Shown: in pieces, positions 35,138 through 46,100 of the stretch
How the letters are laid out: each line of letters starts with the position of its first letter
Numbering within the stretch: position 1 is the stretch's first letter
Source: Kolteria novifilia
Lineage (GTDB): Bacteria; Planctomycetota; Planctomycetia; Kolteriales; Kolteriaceae
Reading direction: 5' to 3'
Length of the DNA stretch: 64,000 nucleotides
Assembly (NCBI GenBank): GCA_007748055.1
Contig: CP036279.1
Location: 682,001 to 746,000, forward strand
Program-made: the position numbers and the translations under genes
The notes under the pieces: model-generated
Seen by the model: only the letters and a program-made list of their open reading frames with translations
What the model was told of the DNA's origin: nothing
The model's database searches: none

Positions 35138-38100
35138 TCACGCGTTGACGACGAAGCGTCCGACAAGCTCCTTGAGCTGCTCGGCTTGGCCCGAGAGTTC
35201 CTCGGAGGAGGCGGCGAGTTCCTCGGCGGCCGCGGCGTTGGCTTCGGTCATCCGTTCGACCGTACCGATCCCCGCGGAGACCTCCAGCGAGACGCTTCGT
35301 TGCTCCTCGGTCGACGAGACGATGGCGTCGATGAGGCCGGCGGTCTCCTCGACACCGGCGACGATCTTGGAGAGTGACTCCTCGGTGCGTCGGCTGAGGG
35401 TCGAGCCCTCCTGGACCCGCTTGGTCGATTCGTTGATCAGCGAGGTGATTTCCTTGGCCGCTTCGCTTGAGCGTTCGGCGAGCTTGCGGACCTCGTCGGC
35501 GACGACGGCGAAGCCGAGTCCGTGTTCGCCCGCACGGGCCGCCTCGATGGCGGCATTGAGGGCGAGCAAGTTCGTCTGCGAGGCGATCTCGGAGATGACG
35601 CCGATGATCTCGGAGATCTGCTCCGACGACTTCGCGATTAGTTTCATCGCTTCGAGGTTCTCGCCGACGGCGGCTCCTCCCTCGCGGGCCAGGTCCCGCG
35701 TCCGCCGGGCACTCTCGTCGACGTCCTTGGCGTTGCCCCCGACTCTGCCGATCTTGTCGTCGAGGGTTTTTACCGCCGCGTTCATCTGTTCGACCGTCGC
35801 CGATTGCTCCTGCCCCGATTCGGAGAGATTGCTGGAGCTCTCCGAGACGACGCGAGAGCTCTCGAGGAACTGATCGGCGGACTCGGAGATGTTCATCACG
35901 ACGCCGCGAAGCGACTCGGTCATGGTGCGCAGCCCTTCGCCCAGACGACCGATCGCGTCGGTTCCGCCAACCGTGATTTCCTTGGTGAGATCGCCATCGG
36001 CCGCCGCTGAGACCGACTGGAGAAGTTCGTCGACTTTGCGATTGAGTTCCGCTTGTCGGCGACGTTCTTCTTCTTGGAGGCCGATCTGTTGCAGTGATTG
36101 GGATACGAGTCGGCCGACGTTGCGAAGAGCGTCGAGTCGCTCGGGGCTCGGATCGAGTGTCTCGAGCGCGAAGAAGTCCATGGTCCCGACGACGTCCCCG
36201 TCAACCATAATCGGGAAGCAGACCCCCGACTTGACCCCAGCGCGGATCGCCACCGGACCACGGCAACAGTCCCGGATGTCGGCGAGATTCTTGACGAAGA
36301 ACAAGTCCCGCTGTTTCCATGCCCGCCCACTGAGCCCAACGCCTTCGTCAAAGCTCGCGTCCATGGTGATCTTGCGGAACTCCGGATTGACGCTTCCCGA
36401 CTCTTGGGCGAAGACGAGCGTGTTTCGTTCGGGATCGCGACGCCAGAAGGAACCGTAGGCCCAGCCGAACTCTTGGCGCACGGTGTCCAGGGCTTCGTTG
36501 ACGGCCTCTTCCGCGGTGGTCGCTCCCATGAGGGACGAGAGTACGTTGTTGACAGCCCGCGTATCTCTGGCGGTTTCAGCTTGCCGGCGCCCCTCGGCGA
36601 GACGCTCGAGGGTTCCCGAGACGAGTCGTCCCACTGTACGCAAGGCTTGAAGCCGGTCCTCACTCGGCGAGAGCGTTCGCGTCGCGAAGAAGTCCATGGT
36701 CCCAACGATCTCGCCGGAGACGGTGATGGGGAAGCAGACCCCCGACTTGACGCCGGCGCTCAACGCGGCCGGAGCCCGGCAGCAGTCGCGCATCTCGGAG
36801 AGATCCTTGACGAACAACAAGTCGCGGCGTTTCCAAGTCTTTCCGCTCAGACCGACACCCTCGGCGAAACTCGCTTGCATCGTCGCTTGATGAAATTCCC
36901 TGGTTACCGTGCCCGACTCGGCCTGGAAGACCAAGGCGTTCTGCTCGGGATCGAGTCGCCAGAAGGAACCGTAGGCCCAGTCGAAGGCACTGCGGACCTT
37001 GTTGAGCGCCTCCCGGAGAGCCGACTCCTCGTCCTCGCAGGAGGTCAACGATTCGAGAACTTCATTGACGGCCTTGGCGTTCTCGGCCACCTCACGCTGC
37101 TCCTCGGCGTCGCGGACACGCTCCATCGCCACGGAGACAAGTTGGCCGATGCTGCGAAGCGCGTTCAGTCGGCTCTCGGTCAGCGTGATGATCTCGAGCA
37201 TGAAGAAATCCATCGTGCCGACGACATCTCCGTCGACCATGATGGGGAAGCAGACTCCCGATTTGACGCCCGCTCGTCTCGCGTCGGGTGCCCGGCAGCA
37301 GTCGTGGACGTCGCCGATATCCTCGACGAAATGAAGGTCGCGTTTCTTCCAGGCGCGCCCGCTCAAGCCGACGCCTTCAGCAAAGCTCGCCTCGAGGGTG
37401 ACTTTGCGGAACGATTCGTTCACCGTCCCCGACTCGCACGAGAACTTGAGGACGTTCTGCTCTTGGTCGCGACTCCAGAAAGACCCGTAGGCCCAGCCGA
37501 AGCGATCGCGCACCGCGTCGAGAGCCGCTTGGGCTACTTCCTCAGTGTTCGAGGCTTTTCCGATGGCGGCGAGCACTTCGGCGACCGCGGCCGCGTCAGA
37601 CGTCGCCTCTTGCTCCCGTTGCTTCTCGTAGAGTCGAGTGACCGCGGACGAAACGAGCCGGCTGACCGCATGAAGCGACTCGAGGCGATCGGGAGTCGGC
37701 TCACCCGCCTCCTCACTGAAGAAGTCCATCGTTCCCAGGATCGACCCGTTGCACGCGATCGGGAAGCAGACCTCCGAGCGGACGCCCGCGCTAAGGGCGG
37801 CCGGCGCCAAGCTCGAGTCGGTCGATGATTCGAGGTCGGGCACCACTTGAAGTTCCCGCTGCTTCCAGGCCCGACCGACCGGCCCGAGCCCTGGGGCGAA
37901 GGAGGTCCCCTCGGCGACGTTGCGGAACTCGTCGTTCCGCTTCCCGGCCTGATAGGCGACCCGCAGCACGTCGTCTTCTTCATCCAACAGCCAGTAGGAG
38001 GCGTAGGTCCATCCGAATGCCGAGCGGATCGCCTCCAGCGCGGACCGCATCACGTCGTCGATCGAGTCGGCGCTGGAGACCGCGTGGATGACATCGCCCA

Positions 38101-38425
38101 ACGCCTTGTGATTCTGACGGAGCTCGACGATTTCCTGTTGCATGGTATCGTTCTCAACTTCGGGTTCGGAGGGTTGTGTTTCGGTCAACGATTCATTGGC
38201 GGATGGTGTGGTGGAGGATGATTGGCGCCGTCGTGAGCGTCTGGAGCCGCCCGACGATCCCGCTTCCTTCTCGTGACTGAATTCCTGGGTTTCTCGCGCG
38301 TTCCCGTCTGTCCCATTCGACGTGGGGGAAGCCTCCGCAGTGGTCGGCGGACTCTCGTTGGAACCATTGGGGGAACCGGTCTGGGCGTCAGGTTGCTTTG
38401 ACGCGTCCTGGGCCATGTCACTCAT
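35138..38425 (-). CDS. Soluble methyl-accepting chemotaxis protein with four tandem GAF domains
   Basis: A 1095-residue receptor with no transmembrane segment, so cytoplasmic. A low-complexity Ser/Thr/Glu-rich N-terminus (1-95) precedes four GAF repeats at about 105-262, 280-435, 452-607 and 624-778. A HAMP-like linker follows (about 780-850), then a signalling hairpin whose tip lies around [20 protein letters not shown] (945-965). GAF2-4 share W-x-RDLxFVxDL, a DCCR pair (C376/377, C548/549, C720/721) and VCFPI (C392, C564, C736). GAF1 lacks the Cys pair. It would signal to CheA/CheW in response to an internal ligand. ATG 38425 is preferred over the upstream frame. Confidence 0.9.
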   Translation of the reverse strand: MSDMAQDASKQPDAQTGSPNGSNESPPTTAEASPTSNGTDGNARETQEFSHEKEAGSSGGSRRSRRRQSSSTTPSANESLTETQPSEPEVENDTMQQEIVELRQNHKALGDVIHAVSSADSIDDVMRSALEAIRSAFGWTYASYWLLDEEDDVLRVAYQAGKRNDEFRNVAEGTSFAPGLGPVGRAWKQRELQVVPDLESSTDSSLAPAALSAGVRSEVCFPIACNGSILGTMDFFSEEAGEPTPDRLESLHAVSRLVSSAVTRLYEKQREQEATSDAAAVAEVLAAIGKASNTEEVAQAALDAVRDRFGWAYGSFWSRDQEQNVLKFSCESGTVNESFRKVTLEASFAEGVGLSGRAWKKRDLHFVEDIGDVHDCCRAPDARRAGVKSGVCFPIMVDGDVVGTMDFFMLEIITLTESRLNALRSIGQLVSVAMERVRDAEEQREVAENAKAVNEVLESLTSCEDEESALREALNKVRSAFDWAYGSFWRLDPEQNALVFQAESGTVTREFHQATMQASFAEGVGLSGKTWKRRDLLFVKDLSEMRDCCRAPAALSAGVKSGVCFPITVSGEIVGTMDFFATRTLSPSEDRLQALRTVGRLVSGTLERLAEGRRQAETARDTRAVNNVLSSLMGATTAEEAVNEALDTVRQEFGWAYGSFWRRDPERNTLVFAQESGSVNPEFRKITMDASFDEGVGLSGRAWKQRDLFFVKNLADIRDCCRGPVAIRAGVKSGVCFPIMVDGDVVGTMDFFALETLDPSPERLDALRNVGRLVSQSLQQIGLQEEERRRQAELNRKVDELLQSVSAAADGDLTKEITVGGTDAIGRLGEGLRTMTESLRGVVMNISESADQFLESSRVVSESSSNLSESGQEQSATVEQMNAAVKTLDDKIGRVGGNAKDVDESARRTRDLAREGGAAVGENLEAMKLIAKSSEQISEIIGVISEIASQTNLLALNAAIEAARAGEHGLGFAVVADEVRKLAERSSEAAKEITSLINESTKRVQEGSTLSRRTEESLSKIVAGVEETAGLIDAIVSSTEEQRSVSLEVSAGIGTVERMTEANAAAAEELAASSEELSGQAEQLKELVGRFVVNA

Positions 38426-38994
38426 GAGAGACTGCTCCTGCGGCAATTTTTCGAGTCGGCCAAGACGCCCACTCAATGGTCCGCGACGATTGGTTGTCGA
38501 GTCGGCCCGCCATCGCGCAAGCGCGGTTGGGGTCACTGCGGAGTTGGTTCAGTGAAACTGTAGCACGCATAATGCGCAAAAGAGGAAAAGGTCTGAAAGA
38601 ATCAGGCGGTTAATCCAGTCGCTGCGAAGAATGAGTGAAGAATGAGCCAAAAGTGATGCATTGGTCTCACGGAGGCGGAGGTCGGACTACGTTTCAGGAT
38701 GCAGGCAAGGGATTCAGTCCTGTTGGAATATCCTGGAGGTGGGCTGGTCTCGCGGCGGAGTGACGACTCGATCGTGATCCGACAGCGCGAAAGGAGCGGA
38801 CGCGGACGAAGGTTCCGGTCTCTTGGAACGATGCTCGAGCGGGGAGTCTTCCTGGGAGTTCCCTACAATGGCGAGTCCATGGAGACGTGTGGTGAGTCCA
38901 TCGAGCCCACGCCGTGCGGTGGGGCCCTTCCGCGAGGGATGGGCGTTGGCGCGTATAATAGCTGCCGAGTGTGCGGGAGAGGACGGGAAAGCAG
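38426..38994. other. Divergent intergenic region between chemoreceptor and ABC genes
   Basis: 569 bp. A 101-codon frame at 38699-39004 has no support. It must hold the receptor promoter (minus) and the ABC promoter (plus); a perfect TATAAT at 38954-38959 lies 36 bp before the ABC ATG. Confidence 0.4.
38954..38959 (+). promoter_or_regulatory. Candidate -10 element (TATAAT) for the ABC transporter operon
   Basis: A perfect TATAAT hexamer; the start of transcription would be near 38966, giving a leader of about 30 nt. No good -35 is visible at 17 bp (TTCCGC at 38928 is 20 bp away). Confidence 0.3.
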
Positions 38995-40023
38995 ATGCCG
39001 GTGATCGAGGTCGACAATCTGTGCAAGACCTACCGCGTCGTCCAGCGGAGCGAGGAAGGGCTTCTCGCCTCCTTCCGGGGGCTCTTTCGGCGTCGCTACA
39101 AGTCGGTCCAAGCCGTGCAGCGGATCTCGTTCGAGATCGAGCCAGGGGAAATGGTCGCTTTCCTCGGTCCCAACGGAGCGGGCAAGACGACGACGCTCAA
39201 GATGCTTGCCGGTTTGATTCACCCGACCTCGGGCTCGGCCCAGGTGCTCGGGTTCACTCCGTCAGAACGATCCAACGAGTACCGTCGACGCTTCGCCTTG
39301 GTCATGGGCCAGAAAAATCAGCTCTGGTGGGATCTGCCGGCGCGGGAGTCGTTCCGTCTACATCGCGAGATCTATACCATTCCCACGAGCCAGTTCGAGA
39401 GCGTCGTCGGCGAGCTATCCGACCTGCTGTCGCTCGGGGATCTGGTCGATCAACCGGTCCGGGAACTCTCCCTCGGCGAACGAATGAAGATGGAGCTTGT
39501 CGCCGCTCTGCTGCATTCACCACGGGTTCTCTTCCTCGACGAGCCGACCATCGGACTCGACGTGGTCGCCCAGACGCAGCTTCGCGATTTTCTAAGGCGC
39601 TACAACCGTCGCCACGAAGTGACCGTCTTGCTTACCAGTCACTACATGAAGGATGTGGAGTCTCTGTGCGAACGCGCTATCGTGATCAACCATGGGAAGA
39701 TTGTTCATGACGGCAGCCTCGCGGCGATCCTCAATCGCTTTAGTCAGCACAAGATTCTCAAGTTGCAGTTCCTCGAGGACGCTCCCGAGGAAGTGGGACG
39801 CTATGGCGATCTCCTGGAGGTACGCGGCCCCGTCGCCCGGCTTCGCGTCGACCGAGCGGAGATCGCGACGACGCTCGCGGCGATCCTCGATCGGCATCGG
39901 CTCGAGGACATCACGGTCGAGGAAGTCCCGATGGAGGAAGTGATCGCGGAGGTTTTTCGGTCCGGGGAATTCCAGGCTGTCTCTCCCGACGAGACGGTCG
40001 CCTCCAGCGCCACATCGAGTTAG
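38995..40023 (+). CDS. ABC-2-type exporter, ATP-binding subunit
   Basis: A 342-residue ATPase. Walker A is FLGPNGAGKTTTLKM, the signature motif is ELSLGERMKMEL, and Walker B is VLFLDEPTIGLD, followed by the switch His in LLTSHYMKDVE. The family matches COG4586 ATPases that pair with two PF06182-type permeases, as here. Start ATG 38995 follows a GGGAAAG element. Substrate is not predictable; related systems export antibiotics, cationic dyes or lipids. Confidence 0.9.
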   Translation: MPVIEVDNLCKTYRVVQRSEEGLLASFRGLFRRRYKSVQAVQRISFEIEPGEMVAFLGPNGAGKTTTLKMLAGLIHPTSGSAQVLGFTPSERSNEYRRRFALVMGQKNQLWWDLPARESFRLHREIYTIPTSQFESVVGELSDLLSLGDLVDQPVRELSLGERMKMELVAALLHSPRVLFLDEPTIGLDVVAQTQLRDFLRRYNRRHEVTVLLTSHYMKDVESLCERAIVINHGKIVHDGSLAAILNRFSQHKILKLQFLEDAPEEVGRYGDLLEVRGPVARLRVDRAEIATTLAAILDRHRLEDITVEEVPMEEVIAEVFRSGEFQAVSPDETVASSATSS

Positions 40024-40028
40024 CCAGC

Positions 40029-40847
40029 ATGATCGTTCTTCGAAAATACGCGACGATCTTCTCGATCAGCCTCGCCGAGCGGTTGACGTACCGGACCGAC
40101 TTTTTTCTCGGAACCCTCATCCGCTTCATGCCGATCGTCACGACGATCTTTCTCTGGGGCGCGATTTTCGCGGGTAGCGACCGGACGCGGATCGCGGGTT
40201 TCACCTCCGACGAGATCATCGCCTACTACTTGCTGATCATGGTGAGCCGAGCCTTCTCGAGCATGCCGGGACTTGCGTCGGGCATCGCTTTCGACATTCG
40301 AGAAGGGAACATCAAAAAGTACCTGACGCAGCCGATCGACATGCTCGGCTTTCTGCTGACCTCGCGGATCGCCCACAAGCTCGTCTACTATTCGATCGCT
40401 TCTGTCCCGTTCGCGATCGTCTTCTTTCTTTGCCGAGAGTTCTTTCCCGGATGGCCACCACCGACGGTCCTGGCCGCCTACGTCATCTCGCTCGCGTTGG
40501 CGTTCGTGATCGGTTTCCTGTTCGAGGCGCTGTTGGGCGTCCTGGGATTCTGGATGTTGGAGATCAGCTCGCTGCTATGGGTGGTCAACACGCTCAACTA
40601 CTTGCTCAACGGGCACATGTTTCCGCTCGATTTGGTGCCGGGGCCGCTGGGGGTGCTGATTCGTCTGCTACCCTTCCAGTACATGGCCTATTTCCCGGCG
40701 ATGTTGTTTCTGCGCGGGGCCGAGATGTCCACCATGGAACTCGCGTTGGCGGTCGGTGGTGAATTGCTGTGTGCCGTCGCGCTTTGGGTCGCGGTCCGCT
40801 ATCTCTTCGCTCGAGGCGTCCGCCACTACAGTGCGTTTGGAGGATAG
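40029..40847 (+). CDS. ABC-2-type exporter, permease subunit 1
   Basis: A 272-residue membrane protein with about six helices, beginning MIVLRKYATIFSISLAERLTYRTDFFLGTLIRF. This matches the COG4587/PF06182 permeases. The start is 5 bp after the ATPase stop, and it is followed by a second, related permease, so the active transporter is probably a heterodimer of permeases with two ATPases. No substrate clue. Confidence 0.86.
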   Translation: MIVLRKYATIFSISLAERLTYRTDFFLGTLIRFMPIVTTIFLWGAIFAGSDRTRIAGFTSDEIIAYYLLIMVSRAFSSMPGLASGIAFDIREGNIKKYLTQPIDMLGFLLTSRIAHKLVYYSIASVPFAIVFFLCREFFPGWPPPTVLAAYVISLALAFVIGFLFEALLGVLGFWMLEISSLLWVVNTLNYLLNGHMFPLDLVPGPLGVLIRLLPFQYMAYFPAMLFLRGAEMSTMELALAVGGELLCAVALWVAVRYLFARGVRHYSAFGG

Positions 40848-40912
40848 AATCCCGTTCGCGGAGGGCGAGCGCGAGATCGCTTCGCCGAAGGCGCGCGGGG
40901 AGGAGTGATCGG

Positions 40913-41728
40913 TTGAAGGAAGCTGGTTCTCGGTATGTGCGGTTGTACTTGAGCCTGGCTCGCTACTGTTTCGTGCGCGAGCTGAGTTTTCGGGGGAACT
41001 TCTTGGTGCGCTGCGCCGGGCAGAGTCTGTGGCTCGTGTTGATTCTCACCTTCTTCCAGCTCATCTTTCTCAACACGCGGCGGATCGGCGACTGGTCCCA
41101 CAACGACTACCTGTTCTTCATGGGAACGAGCTTTCTCGTCAATGGAACGGTGAGTGGGCTCTTTCTGGTCAATTGCACGAATCTGTCGGAGCTCATCCGG
41201 ACCGGCGACCTCGACTTCGCGCTCACCAAACCGATCGATGAGCAGTTTCTGCTGTCGACGCAGCGGGTCGATTGGTCCAACCTTCCCAATCTCTTCGTGG
41301 GTGGGGCGCTCGTGTTGTATGCGTGGCAGCGTAGCGGGAACTGGCCCACGATCCTCCAGGGGATCAACTACGTGCTCCTTCTTATTGCCGGCGTGGCGGT
41401 TCTCTACAGTTTGATGCTGATGATGGCCTCGTCGAGTGTCTGGATCGTTCGAAACCGTAGCTTGCACGAGATGTGGTTCTATGTGACCCAGTTCGCTCGC
41501 TACCCGGCCGACATCTACTTGAGTCACGGGGGAGGACGCGTTCTCTATTTCGTCCTGATGTATCTCTTGCCGGTCCTGTTGGCGATCACGACCCCGGCTC
41601 GCTATGGTGTGAAAATGGTCGAATGGCCGATGGTGCTCTATCTCTTTCTGGCGGCGGGAGTCAGCCTGGCGGTGAGCCGATGGTTCTTTCGTTTTGCGTT
41701 GTCGGCGTATCGAAGCGCCAGTAGCTAG
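40913..41728 (+). CDS. ABC-2-type exporter, permease subunit 2
   Basis: A 271-residue six-helix membrane protein (YVRLYLSLARYCFVRELSFRGNFLVR at its start, with GDLDFALTKPIDEQF in the first loop), matching COG3694/PF06182. TTG 40913 is chosen because GGGGAGGAG lies 7 bp upstream and the longer frame before it is Arg-rich and unlike protein. It lies 65 bp after permease 1. Confidence 0.84.
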   Translation: MKEAGSRYVRLYLSLARYCFVRELSFRGNFLVRCAGQSLWLVLILTFFQLIFLNTRRIGDWSHNDYLFFMGTSFLVNGTVSGLFLVNCTNLSELIRTGDLDFALTKPIDEQFLLSTQRVDWSNLPNLFVGGALVLYAWQRSGNWPTILQGINYVLLLIAGVAVLYSLMLMMASSSVWIVRNRSLHEMWFYVTQFARYPADIYLSHGGGRVLYFVLMYLLPVLLAITTPARYGVKMVEWPMVLYLFLAAGVSLAVSRWFFRFALSAYRSASS

Positions 41729-41801
41729 ACTCTGACTAGAAGTGGCAACCCGTCATCAACGGTCGGCGACCTCGCCATCGAGAGACGGAATCAGCGGGTT
41801 G

Positions 41802-42851
41802 ATGCCAATGGCTGGGAACAGCACGCAACAGCGACGACGAGCATCGGACGCGGATCCGGATCCCGTCGCCCCGAGCGCGTCGACCACCGCCGTGGAGAGT
41901 GGCCAACGAGACGAGAGTCGCCTCGTGTCCGCTCGCCGCGACAGCTCCGAGTCGTCCAGCATGTCGCGCTCGACGACGATGGCCCTGCTGACATATTTCT
42001 CCCAGCAACCCAATGTTCTCGTGCTGGTCTTGGCGCTCACCCTCATCATCTTCATCGGCGCGATCGATGCCCGGGACAGCTACGAGCTCTCTTCGTCGCT
42101 CTTCTACTTGGGCCCAACGTTGCTGGCGGCGTATAGCGTTGGTCGATGGGCAGGGATTGGGCTCTCGCTGGTCAGCGCGCTGACGTGGCTAGTCGCCGAT
42201 CGCATCGCGGTCCACGACTACACGAGCCCCGTGGCACAGTATTGGAACGCCGGGTTTCAGTTTGTTCTGTTCCTGATCTTCGCTCTCTTCGCGTCGTCGC
42301 TCCGGGCCGCGCTCGAGCGGGAACGTCATCGCGCGAACACCGATGGACTAACGGGCGTGGCCAATCCGCGCCGGTTTCTCGAACTGGTCAAGGCCGATGT
42401 CGTTCAGGCACGCGCGACCGGGTGTCCGGTGACGATGGCCTATTTGGACCTGGACGACTTCAAGCTCGTCAACGATCGCCTCGGTCACGGCGCTGGCGAT
42501 GAGTTGTTGCGAACCGTCGCCGATGTTCTGCGCGATCATGTGCGGGACGAGGATGTCATCGCGCGCCTAGGGGGCGACGAGTTCGCGATCTTCTTCTTCG
42601 ATGCCTCTTATGAGACCGCGGGAGAGATCCTTGAGCGTCTGCGCCGAGACTTTCTCTCGGAGATGCGGCGTCACGAGTCGCCGGTGAGTTTCTGCATCGG
42701 AGCGGCGACCTTTGTCGAGATTCCCGATTCGGTCAATGAATTGATCAGCGAGGCCGACACCCTCATGTATCTGGCGAAGGCGAAGGGAAAGAACGCGATC
42801 GAGCACCGTCAAGTCGAGCCATCGCGGGGCGTGGCGGATCACGACGGGTGA
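41802..42851 (+). CDS. Membrane-bound diguanylate cyclase (GGDEF)
   Basis: A 349-residue protein. A disordered Ser/Arg-rich N-terminus is followed by about four hydrophobic helices and then a GGDEF domain. RLGGDEFAIFF carries the intact active site, and RDED five residues before it is an inhibitory I-site (RxxD), so feedback inhibition by c-di-GMP is likely. TDGLTGVANPRRFLEL opens the catalytic domain. It synthesises c-di-GMP from two GTP. The start is uncertain (GTG 41742 or ATG 41802, 41808). Confidence 0.85.
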   Translation: MPMAGNSTQQRRRASDADPDPVAPSASTTAVESGQRDESRLVSARRDSSESSSMSRSTTMALLTYFSQQPNVLVLVLALTLIIFIGAIDARDSYELSSSLFYLGPTLLAAYSVGRWAGIGLSLVSALTWLVADRIAVHDYTSPVAQYWNAGFQFVLFLIFALFASSLRAALERERHRANTDGLTGVANPRRFLELVKADVVQARATGCPVTMAYLDLDDFKLVNDRLGHGAGDELLRTVADVLRDHVRDEDVIARLGGDEFAIFFFDASYETAGEILERLRRDFLSEMRRHESPVSFCIGAATFVEIPDSVNELISEADTLMYLAKAKGKNAIEHRQVEPSRGVADHDG

Positions 42852-43001
42852 GTGCCGCCGCGTCCGGTTTTCCGCAAACGTTACCACGGCTCCTTCGCCA
42901 CGAGTGTCGCATACGAGACTTGCCGCGAAATTGGGTTGGGCGCCGGCCCCAAGGATTACCCTCTTTCCCCGTGAATCCGAGCGAATCGAGCCGAAGCGCG
43001 G

Positions 43002-43029
43002 TTGCGTTTTTCCTGGCAGAGAGTATAAC
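43002..43029 (+). promoter_or_regulatory. Candidate promoter for the nifJ leader RNA
   Basis: TTGCGT (43002-43007) and TATAAC (43024-43029) separated by 16 bp. Transcription would begin near 43036, 155 nt before the nifJ ATG and upstream of the hairpin at 43113-43147. Confidence 0.4.
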
Positions 43030-43112
43030 TAGAAAAGAGAGTCGGTGCCACATGCCCATGGCGAGGCAAGGCCCGGCTCCACACTGACATCCGCACAATT
43101 TGAAGGCTATGG

Positions 43113-43150
43113 AAGCCTCTCCGCGACATTGGTTCGTGGGGAGGCTTTTT
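43113..43150 (+). terminator. Intrinsic-terminator-like hairpin in the nifJ leader
   Basis: AAGCCTCTCC (43113-43122) pairs with GGGGAGGCTT (43138-43147), one G-T wobble, followed by TTTTT. It ends 41 bp before the nifJ ATG and follows a possible promoter, so it could be an attenuator or the end of a short RNA. It could also just end the upstream diguanylate cyclase transcript. The rest of the 339-bp gap (42852-43190) shows no gene. Confidence 0.55.
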
Positions 43151-43190
43151 GCGTTTCTTGATTGGGTTGCGTGGTTGGAGGGAGACGACG

Positions 43191-46100
43191 ATGGCCAAGT
43201 TCGTCACGCTTGACGGGAACGAAGCGGCCGCTCGAATTGCCCACTTGACCAATGAAGTGATCGCCATCTATCCCATCACGCCCGCGTCCCCAATGGGAGA
43301 ACTTTGCGACGCCTGGTCGGCGGTCGGCCGCAAGAACGTGTTGGGAACCGTTCCCTCCGTCATCGAGATGCAGCACGAGGGGGGAGCGGCGGGAGCGGTC
43401 CACGGTTCCTTGCAAGCGGGAGCGATGACGACGACATTCACGGCGTCGCAGGGCCTACTGTTGATGCTTCCCAACATGTTCAAGATCGCCGGCGAGCTGA
43501 CGCCGACCGTCTTCCATATTGCCGCTCGTTCGATCGCGACGCACGCCCTCTCCATCTTTGGGGATCACAGCGACGTCATGGCGGCTCGGACCACCGGATG
43601 GGCCATGTTGGCCTCCTCCTCCGTGCAGGAAGCTCAGGATCTCGCTCTGGTCGCGCACATCGCCACCCTCGAGTCGCGGGTGCCGTTTCTTCACTTCTTC
43701 GATGGGTTTCGCACGTCGCACGAAGTCAACAAGATCGAACAGGTTCCCGAGACCGACATCGAGCAGATGTTGCGTCCGGACCTGATCGAGGCCTTCCGGC
43801 ATCGATGCCTGACCCCCGATCGTCCCATCCTACGAGGAACCGCCCAGAACCCCGATGTCTTCTTCCAGGCGCGCGAGGCTTGCAACCTCTACCACGACGC
43901 GGTGCCCGCCACCGTCACCGGCGTGATGGCCGAGTTCGAGAAGCGGACCGGACGTTCCTATCACCTCTTCGGCTACACCGGCGCTCCCGACGCGACGACG
44001 GTGATCGTCATGATGGGCTCCGGCGCGGGGGCGGTCGAGGATGCGGTCCGACACCTCACCTCCCAAGGAAGGAAAGTCGGCTTGCTCACGGTGAGGCTCT
44101 ATCGTCCCTTCTCCGTCATGGATTTCCTCGAAGCACTGCCGAAGACGGCCGAGTCGATCGCCGTGCTCGATCGGACCAAGGAACCGGGGGCGGTGGGCGA
44201 GCCACTCTACACCGACGTCGTCGGCGCGCTGGTGGAGGGCTGGCGCGAACAGGGCGGGGAGACGCTTCCACGCGTCATCGGCGGCCGCTACGGGCTCTCC
44301 TCGAAGGAGTTCACGCCCCCGATGGCAGCGGCGATCTTCGACGAACTCGAAGAACCCAACCCCAAACGGCATTTCACGATCGGCATCAACGACGACGTCA
44401 CCCATCTCAGTCTGGCCTGGGATCCGGACGGACTGCACGAACCGAAGGAGAACTATCGGGCGGTCTTCTACGGACTGGGCAGCGACGGGACCGTCGGGGC
44501 TTGCAAGAACACCGTCAAGATCATCGGCGAACATACCGACCTCTTCACTCAGGGCTACTTCGTCTACGATTCGAAGAAGTCCGGTTCGATGACGGTATCA
44601 CATCTGCGTTTTAGTCCCGAGCCGATTCGCTCCTCCTACCTCGTTCGGCACGCTTCCTTCGTCGCTTGCCACCAGGCCCAGTTCCTCGATCGGCACGACA
44701 TGCTCGAACTTGCCGAGCCCGGAGCGACTTTCCTACTCAACACGACGCACGGTCCCGACGAGGTGTGGGAGACGCTGCCGGTCGAAGTGCAGCAAGCGAT
44801 CATCGACAAGGATCTTCGCTTCTACGTGGTCGACGCCTACGCCGTCGCCGAGAGCGCCCAACTGGGCAGGCGGATCAACACCGTCATGCAGACCTGTTTC
44901 TTTGGACTGGCCGGCGTCATCCCGACCGAGGAAGCGGTCGCGGCGATCAAGGAGGCGATCCACAAGACCTACGGCAAACGTGGCGAGTCGGTCGTCGAGC
45001 GCAACTGCCAGGCGGTCGATCAGGCGCTAGCGTCACTCCACGCGGTCGAGGTACCTTCCGAGACGCGAGGCGGTCGCCACCAGATTCCTCCCGTCCCGAC
45101 CGACGCTCCCGACTTCGTACGGCGTGTGACGGCCATGATGATCGCCGGCAAGGGCGATCTGCTTCCCGTCAGCGCTCTGCCGGTCGATGGCACCTTCCCG
45201 ACCGGAACCGCCCAATTCGAGAAGCGTCGCATCGCCCTGCAGATTCCGATTTGGGATCCGGACATCTGTATCGAGTGCGGTCTTTGTTCCCTGATGTGCC
45301 CCCATGCCGCGATCCGGTCGAAGGCGTTCGACACGGCGCAGCTTCAGTGGGCTCCTCCCGGCTACCGGGCACGACAGGCCAAAGCCAAGGAACTCGAGGG
45401 GCTTTCGATGACGATCCAGGTCGCTCCCGAGGATTGCACCGGCTGCGGCGTCTGTGTCGATGTCTGTCCCGCTAAGAGCAAGGAAGTCGCGAAGCACAAA
45501 GCGATCAACCTCGAAGCCATCGACGACCATCTCGACGTCGAGCGCGCCAACTACGACTACTTCCTCGGGCTGCCCGAGTTCGATCGGCGCGAGATCCCAC
45601 GCGAGTCGGTGCGGGGGTCGCAACTCCTCGAGCCCCTCTTCGAGTACTCCGGGGCGTGCGCGGGTTGTGGCGAGACACCCTATGTCAAGCTTGTCAGCCA
45701 ACTCTTCGGCGACCGGATGCTGGTCGCGAACGCGACCGGGTGTTCCTCGATCTACGGTGGGAACCTGCCCACGACGCCTTGGTCGGTCAATAGCGAGGGG
45801 CGTGGGCCGGCGTGGTCGAACTCCCTGTTCGAGGACAATGCCGAGTTCGGGCTCGGGATGCGATTGGCCCTCGACCAGCAACGGTCGCAGGCCGCCTATC
45901 TGCTCGAGCAACTCGCCGACGTTCTCCCCGGAGACGCGGTCCAGGAACTGCTCGCTGGGGGCGACGGATCCGAGCAGTGGCTTCTGTCTCAGCGCGAGCG
46001 CGTCGCGAATCTTAGGAAGGCTCTCGCGGGGGTCGATCGTCCGGCGGTGAAGGAACTTCTCGCGATCGCGGACGTGCTCGTCCCACGCAGCGTCTGGATC

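Noticed and set aside
38699-39004. 101-codon open frame upstream of the ABC genes
   Set aside because: Overlaps the promoter and start of the ABC ATPase, composition unlike coding sequence.
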